A stretch of DNA of 64,000 nt from Bolinopsis microptera (lineage: Eukaryota; Ctenophora; Tentaculata; Lobata; Bolinopsidae). The DNA is taken from NCBI RefSeq assembly GCF_026151205.1, contig NC_087074.1:3720001-3784000 (forward strand). Direction: 5' to 3'. The translations under genes were made by a program, and so were the position numbers. The notes under the pieces are model-generated. The model did no database searches, was not told where the DNA came from, and saw nothing but the letters and a program-made list of their open reading frames with translations. Position 1 is the stretch's first letter, and every line of letters begins with the position of its first letter. Positions 22,882 to 32,428 of the stretch are shown here, one piece after another.

Positions 22882-25069
22882 CTACAATTGATTGTTTAGT
22901 TTCTGAATTGGTACCTGTTCAAGTTCAAAGTGTGTGGTTTCCTCCGTGTCACCTTCGTTCATTCTGGTTTGCAGATTACGCAACTGTCCCTGCAGAGAGT
23001 AATGTGTTATTCGATTAAGCTGAGTTTCACACAATCACTGAATTAGAATAATACCTCATAAGACTAATAAATATTGAATTTAAGTTACTCTATCGATACT
23101 GAGAATAACGAATTAATGCTTACCGCCTGGACATCTTTCTTTCCGCGATCATAAATCTTCTCTCTTCTGTTTTTCTGAAATTTTAGATAGCTTCATAATT
23201 GCCTTACCAACTCTTTTATCGTTTTATGCAATTAAGCACAATGTACATTTTCACAACGAATTTGTTTATTTATCTAAAAACATGATTCCTGAATCAATAT
23301 TTTACTTGTCGAAATTTTTGTATTTAAAAAACACAAAATTTATTGAACATTGTACTCACTGATCACCGCCATACTCTGCTAAATAATCACACTTTTATTT
23401 GTAGGTTCGTACGATATCTTGGGTAAGGAAAATAACTAAAGTATTAACCTAAACCTATTCCAAAATTATTGAGTTATTGCCAGATTTCGCGCCATTTCGC
23501 GCCATATACATATATAATGGGCATATGTTAATTAAGTTCTGTTGACTAGACAGAATTATAGTGTGGAATGTTTGCAGCGCCTCATCGCAATCTCGAAATT
23601 TTTATTTTGCTCTGCGGTTTAGTTACCAAAGTAACTCGCGCTAATATATTCGAGAAGTTCGCAGTATCTCTTCCTCGTGCATGACATAAATATTAATTTA
23701 AGAATTTAAATAATAATCTTATGAAGTGGGTATTAAGGTGTTAACATACTTATGATATCACAAAGTGGTGCATCATAGACAAGACCAACTATATCTCCAT
23801 AAAGACACCTCGCTTTTCCTCCTTTGTTGATGAACCCTGTTTCGCATTGTACCGTCATCAGTGTTGCATTTGCTACAGGAAGTCTAGGCTCCGTTGATGA
23901 CACGCTCTTCAGGCTCAGTTCCTCGCAACCTTAAGTAGATATTATAATTTTAGAATGTCGTTTTTCGCGCAACTAGTAAACTGTCGTGAAATATTGTCTT
24001 AATCTAATGTCATTTAAAAAATATAGCTATGTATAACTCACGAAGCTATGACATGATATAATTTGATAGTTTCTGAATAATATCTGGAAAAGCAACTTAA
24101 AATTAATAAGTCCAATAGACTACCTAATTTTGCGATGATCACTATTTCATGCACTTGGACATGTTCTGTCCGCCCGTCAGCTGTTAGTATTATTTCTACA
24201 GTGTCTCCAAGTTTACACCCAGAGGGGACATAGACTCCAGAGACCGTGTTTTCACGGTACACTGTGAGGGGCCACTCATAACAATAGACTCCCTCACAGG
24301 TACACGAGTCTTTAGAGCAGGTGTGAGTGTCTGTGGACCGTGAGGTCCAATAATGCACTACCTGCTTAATGCAGTGTACCTTATCCAGAGACGCTCTAAA
24401 CCAGGTCTTACTATCCGCTCCTGGTTTTGCAATTGCATAAGCACTTGTGCTCAGGTCCCTGTCTATAGCATTATCTGCTCTATAGTTAGCCTCGTCATTA
24501 TTCACAGTCTTAGACTGAGACACAGACGCAGGTTTTATCTCACCTGGTACCTCTGGTCTTAGTGCACCTGAAGTAGTGAACACTTTAAGAGATCGTCACA
24601 TTATAATTTATACCATTTTCAATCAGTCAAATTAAAGAAATAGTTTTGATTTGACTAAATTATAAAAACCTGAATTACATAATTACATAATATGTGTAAT
24701 ATGTATCCTGATTGATCAATTGGTTGACTAACTTAAACCGAATGATATGTGCACCAAACACTGATCTTATATAATATGTGTTCAAATCTGCAAAACTGCT
24801 TATAACACAAGTTGAAGTAAAGCTCGGTATGTGATAATTTGTAAATTTGCCTTCAAAATCAAACCTCGTTAAAATGCAGACCTTGCTATAACGCGTTTTT
24901 TTGGGCTAAATTATCTCCTGATGAATAATCTCCTCCATCGATGCGCGTTATAACGAGGTAAGCTACTGTAATATTTATTAAAACTAAAATTAATAATTGA
25001 ATTCAATTTATTCTCACCTTTGAGGGGTAACCAAAGCAAAGTCGTTATAATGATCACCGTCGTCTTCAT
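22882..25069 (-). CDS. Galactose-binding (fucolectin-like) plus sushi domain protein
   Basis: Exon 1 (25069-25018) encodes MKTTVIIITTLLWLPLK, a signal peptide, with donor GTGAGA. Exon 2 (24567-24124, phase-matched) encodes a galactose-binding-like domain: NYRADNAIDRDLSTSAYA, a hydrophobic strand, CIKQVVHYW, paired cysteines and VEIILTADGRTEHVQVHEI. This is the fold of F5/8C and fucolectin modules. Exon 3 (23929-23750) encodes a sushi/CCP module (GCEELSL, then VQCETGFINKGGKARC and PLCD). Probable exons at 23174-23124 and 22989-22882 give a basic, charged tail ending at TAG 22884-22882. The phase change between exon 3 and the tail implies a missed exon, possibly transmembrane. Secreted or cell-surface sugar recognition is inferred. 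Plausible but untested as an immune-type receptor. Confidence 0.72.
24864..24963. mobile_element. Short inverted-repeat element (MITE-like)
   Basis: About 100 bp bounded by ACCTCGTTA at the left and TAACGAGGTA at the right, with ATAACGCG and CGCGTTAT inside. It lies in the first intron of the lectin/sushi gene. A relative (CCTCGCTATAACGAGGG) is seen at 27240. The ends resemble those described for Tigger/pogo MITEs, but the assignment is loose. Confidence 0.4.
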
Positions 25070-27373
25070 GTTCTGGCTTCTGATATATTTAATTTTTTTA
25101 TATATGTAGTTTATTAGGACTGATAAAGTGATAATAATCAAATATAACAACAAAAATATTTTTACCTTAAATATCAAATGTGACAGAACTGTTTTATTAT
25201 TGTTTGATAATCTCATATCAGCGGACTTCGGAGACTTAAAAACATTTGACAGAATCTAAAAGATTTTTAATCGACTGTATGATCCCTGTAATTCTGTTAC
25301 GGTCTCACCGCGTGGAATTGATCAGTGATTAGGGAGTCCCTAATAACATTGAATTTGATGTCCCTGGAACTGGACAGTGGACACCTTATAGATAAGATAA
25401 AACTATATGGAAAAGACAATAAACTCATTTCGATTACTGAGCACAGATTTGTGAAATATTAAAGTCTCTAAAAATATTGTCTCTAAAAATATTATTTGTC
25501 TCTAAAAATATTATTTTTCACCATAAGTTAAACAAAAAAATAATGGTATTAACTAATGGTAAAGAAGAAGACTTTTTTAAGCTCCCCGACGCGATACACG
25601 AGGCTAGGATAGCGTTAGCCCTTAAAATTTATGTGCAGCCGGCATCAATCGAATGATTTGAACGCTGTTCAGTGTTCTAGATATGAGAGCGTGCAAAAGA
25701 AAACCCTGACCCTAACCCTTAAATAGTGTACTGATCTACAACTTACAAGAAAGAACCGAGGTGATCTTTTTGTGTCACGTGTACCCATCGCCTTGCAACC
25801 GCCTTTGACCTGATGCCTCTTACGAGGTTCTTAGATACTGATAAGCTGGTAACTAATGCACGATTAAGCTCGTGAGTTGGGACAGCCTAATGATTTGTGA
25901 GAGAATCAGGTCTCATCTGTTATAGGTTTGAATATTCATCGTTACTAGAAAATTTGGGCCAGCCAATTGGTCAGTGAAAGAATCAGGTCTTATCTCCTAG
26001 TACAGCAGATCTGAATATATGAATATTTATTTTTACCAGAAAACCCGGCCGAAGAGCTTTGCAATACATGGCATGCGCCATGCAATAAAAAAGGTGAGGG
26101 ATCGTGAATTGTGCAGATAAAGATCATTTAAAGATTTAATGATATCATGCTCATAAAATACTTACTGTTACAGCCCAACAGGCAACATACTTAGTCCTAA
26201 CATAATGACCCCACTCGTGAATTTTGAAATTCTGACTGGACCAAATTTTATTACCGAGAGTTTATCAATATCATCTTCGCAAAAAACCATATTTTGTGAA
26301 TCTGTATACTATAATCTTATAGCTGGTTAACTGGACGAAAGAACAAACAGCGCAGTTAGGATAATAATGCAAGTAAGGAAGCGCACAAGAGATTCTATGT
26401 GAGTTTTAATTGTTTCCTATTTAACCGTGTCATTCTATTCACTAATTCATGAGCCGTTTTTTTAATAATTAGAAGAATGGGAATTTCTAAGGTAGATGGA
26501 TGTGAGTGTAATCATTTGTCTCGTCTCCGTCTGCGAAAAGATGATGGGTCTGACGAATAATCATAAAAATACTGAAAGTCAAAAAGATATCATTAAACTT
26601 ATTGTAAACTAAAACTTTTGTAAATTTCTGACTAACAGTTTGATAAATACAATTTTCCTACCCAAATTTGATTTTCCTCAGGTATCCCTCAAAACGACCA
26701 CTGCAGAGTTACGTCCTGAAAATCCTCTCAGTCCTCACGTTCCTTTATCATTCTACTTGGAGTTAATCGAGATCTTCCTATGGCTAACGACTATAAGTAT
26801 ACGAACAGGCTCACTTGCAGTACCTCGAATAAATACGCTAAGCTCGCAGCCCGGCTAATACTCGTGGTGCCCTAAACGGTGCTTTTTGTTCTTCTCTTTT
26901 CAACCTGATGAATATAAAGATGACTTAGTCTATTTGTAATCCCGTATGAGATTAACAAGGACAGACAGGCTTGGTAAGTTTAACAAGAGTTAGAGTGACT
27001 GCAATAGTTATAGTATGTATTTTCTTAGCACAATGATCCTAGTGGCAAGTTACTGAGGGCATGGTGAAACTGAATCGTTTTACCATTGAATTCAGAATCT
27101 AGTCTCTTACTTTGTGGCTTCTATGGAAATCTATGAATAAACGGACAATGAACTATTGGAGCTGAGAAAGGAGTGACAGTTACATTACGATAACTCCATA
27201 GTAATTACAGAAGTACCTCGCTATAAGAGTATAAGTAAAACGCGCCTCGCTATAACGAGGGCCGAAAAAGGAAATACAGTGGCCACAGTCGACTCTACCC
27301 AATTTTGGGGTTTGGCGAAAACAATCACAGAATCTTAGGTATTACTCAAATATAATATACTTGTTTGTTGCAG
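25070..27373. other. Intergenic DNA, no gene supported
   Basis: Contains a diverged pair of roughly 85 bp repeats (gagaatcaggtctcatct at 25900 and aatcaggtcttatctcc at 25980) and short inverted pieces near 27215-27320 related to MITE ends. An acceptor-like TTCCTCAG at 26674-26681 is followed by an open stretch to 26858. That could be an upstream exon of the gene ending at 27553, but nothing proves it. Confidence 0.5.
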
Positions 27374-27553
27374 ATTCTCTGGCGAAGCAATGAAGAGAAC
27401 ATCAACAAGTTAGAATTTTACAAGATAAGCAAAGGTCGCTGGAAGATCATCTTGATCGGTTTTGTGGCAATTGTGTTGTGTTTAAAGTATTTTATGTTTT
27501 ATTGGGCTGTATGGGATGGATATTTTGTTGATGTGATTAAAACTTTCTTTTAA
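27374..27553 (+). CDS. Terminal exon of an unidentified single-pass membrane protein
   Basis: After a good acceptor (TTGTTTGTTGCAG, 27361-27373) a frame of 59 codons runs to TAA at 27551-27553. It reads ILWRSNEENINKLEFYKISK, then a membrane segment (WKIILIGFVAIVLCLKYFMF), then a short aromatic tail ending VIKTFF. I do not recognise the family. Upstream exons were not placed. The stop codon is only 20 bp from the end of a transposon, so the 3' UTR and poly(A) site must lie inside or beyond that element. Confidence 0.42.
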   Translation: MLWRSNEENINKLEFYKISKGRWKIILIGFVAIVLCLKYFMFYWAVWDGYFVDVIKTFF

Positions 27554-27734
27554 GGAATACTCCTAGCTAAATACTTTATCGGACCCTATTTGGGCGGACA
27601 TTAATTGAACGCTGGAGGCCCTAACGTTTATTTTAATGTCCGTTCAAATAAAGTCCGTTCATTTAAGGTCCGTCCAAGTTAAAGTCCGTTGAATTTAAAA
27701 AATATTCTATCTTTTCGTCCAGAATATGACAACT

Positions 27735-28165
27735 ATGATAACTTTATTGTGCCGTAAGTTAACAACGGAACGGTTCTCCTTGGTCTGCCGGAGGCACAGA
27801 AAACTTTAATGGTATATGATGTTTTCAAGAGCCACTTGGCGGAAAAGTCAACGAAATTATGGTACTCAACTACATAGTTCATGAGCTAGTCCCCGCCAAC
27901 ATGATAAACTTGTTCCAGCCTCTAGATATTACGGTAAATCGTGTTGCCAAGGACATAGTCCGACGTTGTTATAGTTCATATTACTCAGGGGAGGTAATGA
28001 AACAGTGCTAGGAAAGCTCCACGTGATGTTAAGGTTAACCTTAAGTTGTCTTAGATAAAAACCACTTCACGCCGAATGGCTTGTAAAAGTTTGCACTGAA
28101 ATGCAGGACCGGGGTAGTTTGATGAAAAAAGGTTTCCATAAAGCTAGAAATCACTGATGCTTTAA
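27735..28165 (+). pseudogene. Pogo-type DDE transposase fragment (left arm)
   Basis: Conceptual translation with frame breaks shows LLGLPEAQKTLMVYDVFKSH, then a VPANMINLFQPLDITVNRVA stretch, then PLHAEWLVKV and KKGFHKARNH. The NLFQPLD motif, followed by the HAxW helix and a GF.KA tail, is typical of DDE_1 transposases near and after the second catalytic aspartate. The N-terminal half and first DDE residues are absent. The mirror copy is at 29160-28745. Confidence 0.7.
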
Positions 28166-28196
28166 GCATGGACTATTTAGTATGGTAACACGACTC

Positions 28197-28256
28197 CTGT
28201 CCGACAACGACATCTGTCCGACAGCGACATCTGTCCGACAGCGACATCTGTCCGAC
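28197..28256. repeat. 17-bp direct repeat, three copies
   Basis: GACATCTGTCCGACAGC repeats, the first unit with ACAAC instead of ACAGC. It sits in the unpaired middle of the inverted-repeat element. It is followed at about 28310-28400 by two ~67 bp imperfect repeats sharing CATTTCCAATT.GAGA.ATGAT. Confidence 0.82.
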
Positions 28257-28744
28257 TCAGGATATCAGAAAAAAACGACATTTTTCCGAAATTGTGATCT
28301 GATTTCAATACGACACATTTCCAATTAGAGACATGATCTGAACTGCTACTTGCTAATTTGTATACGTAACATTTCCAATTTGAGATATGATCTGAGCCAT
28401 AGTTTACTACCATAGTTTATTTTCATTTGATGTCGATAAATTGGACAATAGTTTAAATGTTATATAAATGTTACCTTATCGGACCTTATTTGGACGGACA
28501 TTACATGAACGGACATAATTATGAACGGACATTAATATGAACGCTCGAAGGCATTCAAAACCATCAAAAATCCGAACTTTTTTCAATTTTTTTACGTTTT
28601 TTTAATTTCAGCAAATGATTTTTAAATCCATTTTTTATACAGTAAGTAAGAAAAGGAGTCATTAAGCAGTAAAAATGTTGAAATATGTGTACATGATCAG
28701 TGTCTAATGTCACATATCATCTTTATCAAATGGGTTTTCGTGCA

Positions 28745-29160
28745 TGAAATAGTCCATGCTTCTGTGATTTCTAGCTTTATGGAAACCTTTTTTTTAATCA
28801 AAGTACCCCGGTCCTGCATTTCAGTGTTAACTTTTACAAGCCATTCGGCGTGAATCTGTTTTATCTTAGACAATTTTAGGTTAACCTTAACATCACGTGG
28901 AGCTTTCCTAGCACTGTTTCATTACCTCCCCTCAGTAATATGAACTATAATAACGTCGGACAATGTCCTTGGCGACACGATTTACCGTAATATCTAGAGG
29001 CTGGAACAAGTTTGTCATTTTGTTGACTTTTTCCGCCAAGTGACCCTTGATAACATCATATACTAATAAAGTTTTCTGTGCCTCCGGCAGACCAAAGAGA
29101 ACCTTTCCGTCGTTAACTTACGGCACAATAAAGTTCTCATAGTTGTATTGTCATATTCTG
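28745..29160 (-). pseudogene. Pogo-type DDE transposase fragment (right arm, inverted)
   Basis: Reverse-complement copy of the fragment at 27735-28165, with the same motif order on the minus strand and independent small indels. It lies inside the subelement 28474-29317, which has its own two terminal repeats. Confidence 0.68.
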
Positions 29161-29339
29161 GACAAAAAGTTCGAAATGGAAAAATTTTTGAAAAAATTTC
29201 AACGGACTTTAACTTGGACGGACATTAATTGAACGGACTTTATTTGAACGGACATTAAGATGAACGCTAGGGCCTCCAGCGTTCAAGTAATGTCCGTCCA
29301 AATAAGGTCCGATAAGGTATTTAAATATATTCAATACAA

Positions 29340-31050
29340 TTCAATACAAATACAATACAAATCTAAAGCATAGTCAAACTTCCGAAAGCTTTTAGGAAAT
29401 CCATAGGGTTGCTGTAGTTGTGTAATCATCTACAATTCTCTGAAGTTGTCGATCATAACGGATCCATTTGGGTGCTCGTGGTAGTTGCCGCCCGTCTCTT
29501 TTGGTTTTGTTCACGTCTGTAAGGGCTTGGGCTGCTACAATTAAAATGAACCGCTGACACGCAGGTCGGTAGGTAATTATCTACTGCTTGCTTGCAAGCA
29601 GTGCCCACTTCGATCTTCCGTGTAACGTACTGTAGTTTGTACCCGAATCAAATTAATAGTGATTCGTTTGGTCATAATATTAATATTAATATTTACAAGC
29701 CGACACTCGAATTCCACCCAATTTTAGGTTTAACGATTTTCAAATAGTATAATATTTCCTAAACAGAAATTTAACATTGACTGAATAGTATTTTAACCGA
29801 GGAGGGACCAAATTGAGAGTGTAGGGACCAACTATTTGAGAGTGGAATCTAGACATAAGGATTTTGCATGAACGTAGTTAAGTAGTTAAGTAATTTGTCG
29901 TCATAGGAGTAGGACTAAGTCTAACAGGACACACATAACATTTCTTTTAGATGTACAACCACATTTTATGCAAGAACCACCAAAATTGGACGGGAACCCG
30001 TCAGTCTGACATCTCTGCAGATAACACCGAAACTTGCACGTCTCTAATCTCAAACCTACACTTTACAGTCCTATAAGGCTATAAGGTAACCTCTCTCCCA
30101 AATTTAACACAAATTAAATCTTTACCATATTGTTTGGCGAAGACAAGGTCGTAACAATGGTGTGGATCGACAAGATATACTAGAAACAGCAAATCCAGCC
30201 ATGCAATAGTATTACACTATTACTGACTTGCTGAGGAAAGAGCAGTATTTTCTGAAAGTTACACTACACAAAAAAGGATGGTACAGGCGGATTTAATGGA
30301 GAAGAAAGTGATACAACTGTTTGTCGGAGACTGTCAGATCGAACTGTGTTTATCTCAACTTGTGTACGTTCAGTCTGTTTCTTTTAGCCTAGTCATTTTG
30401 GTTCTGTTCTTTTCTCTGTTTTACATCTGTTCCTTTTTTTTTCCGATAAGCGTTATCCCAAATTATTTCAAGATCCAGTGTGATCTTCATTTCTAAATGG
30501 TGAAGAGAAAAGGAAGCAAACAAGGATTCTTGAGTTCAGGTACCAATATTTTCTAACTTCGTGAAATTTGTTTAAGAAGTTGGTTTAGGAGAAGCTGATA
30601 AGGAAGAATTTGTAGGTTAAGATACATTGTCAGACATATTTGTGGACTAACATGTAATATACGCGAGTAAATGTAATATCATATTATGTACATAATTAAA
30701 ATAAGCCACATTTTCATACATGTATATATTTGTACGTTTGCAGGAGCGCTATAACAAGGCTATTTCAGAGCTTAAATCATTTAGAAGATATCCCTAATAA
30801 TAAAACACAACTAAGAAGCTATTTATAGGTTATCTAAAGATTGAAGAAGATGCTCCGGTTAGGGGTTCTATACAACTTAGAAACTCAGACAGTATACTTC
30901 AGATTTCAGAGTCTGTCGTTCAAGGTATAGATGTAATATTGGAAATTACCGGAGAACGGTGTCGTTATCTTAAATATTCTCAAGTTCAGTTGTGCATTAA
31001 TTTACGGAGAAATATCAATCCCCATTCCCCGTTGTTAATTGAAAATCTGA
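29340..31050. other. Intergenic DNA, no gene supported
   Basis: A 72-codon frame at 30278-30496 encodes a hydrophobic stretch (SFSLVILVLFFSLFYICSFF) but has no recognisable relative and no splice context, so I do not call it. The first exon(s) of the ABCG gene must lie here or further upstream, but none was identified. Confidence 0.5.
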
Positions 31051-31052
31051 TT

Positions 31053-32428
31053 GTTAACTTGCTCCTATCTCTCGGTTAGAGATAACACTTGTTAACTTGC
31101 TCCTATCTCTCGGTTATAGATAACACTTGTTAACTTGCTCCTATCTCTCGGTTAGAGATAACACTTGTTAACTTGCTCCTATCTCTCGGTTAGAGACAGG
31201 GACAAAAGGATTTCGCGGCGATTTTGGCCAAAAATCGCGATACCGCGAATTACATTTCGCGGTATATTAAACTATACATCAAATTTGTCGCAAATAATGG
31301 GAAAAATCGCGATTCCGTACATGCCGCGATTTCCTTTTGTCCCTGGTTAGAGATAACACTTGTTAATTTGCTAATATCTCTCGGTTAGAGATAACACTTG
31401 TTAACTTGCTCCTATCTCTCGGTTAGAGATAACACTTGTTAACTTGCTCCTATCTCTCGGTTAGAGATAACACTTGTTAACTTGCTCCTATCTCTCGGTT
31501 AGAGATAACACTTGTTAACTTGCTCCTATCTCTCGGTTAGAGATAACACTTGTTAACTTGCTCCTATCTCTCGGTTAGAGATAACACTTGTTAACTTGCT
31601 CCTATCTCTCGGTTAGAGATAACACTTGTTAACTTGCTCCTATCTCTCGGTTAGAGATAACACTTGTTAACTTGCTCCTATCTCTCGGTTAGAGATAACA
31701 CTTGTTAACTTGCTCCTATCTCTCGGTTAGAGATAACACTTGTTAACTTGCTCCTATCTCTCGGTCAGAGATAACACTTGTTAACTTGCTCCTATCTCTC
31801 GGTTAGAGATAACACTTGTTAACTTGCTCCTATCTCTCGGTTAGAGATAACACTTGTTAACTTGCTCCTATCTCTCGGTTAGAGATAACACTTGTTAACT
31901 TGCTCCTATCTCTCGGTTAGAGATAACACTTGTTAACTTGCTCCTATCTCTCGGTTAGAGATAACACTTGTTAACTTGCTCCTATCTCTCGGTTAGAGAT
32001 AACACTTGTTAACTTGCTCCTATCTCTCGGTTAGAGATAACACTTGTTAACTTGCTCCTATCTCTCGGTTAGAGATAACACTTGTTAACTTGCTGATATC
32101 TCTCGGTTAGAGATAACACTTGTTAACTTGCTCCTATCTCTCGGTTAGAGATAACACTTGTTAACTTGCTCCTATCTCTGGGTTAGAGATAACACTTGTT
32201 AACTTGCTCCTATCTCTCGGTTAGAGATAACACTTGTTAACTTGCTCCTATCTCTGGGTTAGAGATAACACTTGTTAACTTGCTCCTATCTCTCGGTTAG
32301 AGATAACACTTGTTAACTTGCTCCTATCTCTCGGTTAGAGATAACACTTGTTAACTTGCTAATATCTCTCGGTTAGAGATAACACTTGTTAACTTGCTCC
32401 TATCTCTCGGTTAGAGATAACACTTGAG
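31053..32428. repeat. 38-bp minisatellite, about 32 near-identical copies
   Basis: The unit is GTTAACTTGCTCCTATCTCT followed by CGGTTAGAGATAACACTT. Within each unit TATCTCT-cggtt-AGAGATA is a perfect 7 bp stem with a 5 base loop, and GTTAAC is a further palindrome. Variation is low (occasional CTCC to CTAA or CTGA, CGG to GGG). The array is interrupted once by a 149 bp MITE. It ends directly against the first recognised exon of the ABCG gene, so it fills the preceding intron or upstream region. Confidence 0.95.
31197..31345. mobile_element. hAT-type MITE with 8-bp target duplication
   Basis: The 149 bp element begins CAGGGACAAAAGGA and ends with the reverse complement TCCTTTTGTCCCTG. GTTAGAGA occurs directly before (31189-31196) and directly after (31346-31353). 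Removing the element and one GTTAGAGA restores a normal 38-bp minisatellite unit. CAGGG termini and an 8 bp duplication are the hallmarks of the hAT superfamily. The interior holds repeated TCGCG/CGCGA motifs and no transposase. Confidence 0.93.

Larger units (their letters stand above)
27574..29317. mobile_element. Inverted-repeat pogo-like element with transposase fragments in both arms
   Basis: The ends are inverted copies of C(C/T)TTATCGGACC.TATTTGG flanked by TA at 27572-27573 and 29318-29319. Roughly 600 bp arms (27574-28175 and 28741-29317) are reverse complements and each contains the same transposase fragment. A third copy of the terminal repeat sits inside at 28474 in left-end orientation, also after TA. 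The structure may therefore be a complete short element at 28474-29317 beside a truncated inverted partner at 27574-28175. Termini contain repeated GTCCG/CGGAC boxes, likely transposase-binding sites by analogy. It is nonautonomous as it stands. Confidence 0.82.

Noticed and set aside
30278-30496. 72-codon hydrophobic frame as the ABCG first exon
   Set aside because: ABCG proteins start with a cytoplasmic nucleotide-binding domain, so a hydrophobic N-terminal exon does not fit, and no donor in the right phase was found.
31053-32428. Possible CRISPR array (38-bp repeat with an internal hairpin)
   Set aside because: Units are directly adjacent with no spacers, and the surroundings are an intron-containing animal gene. 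It is a minisatellite.
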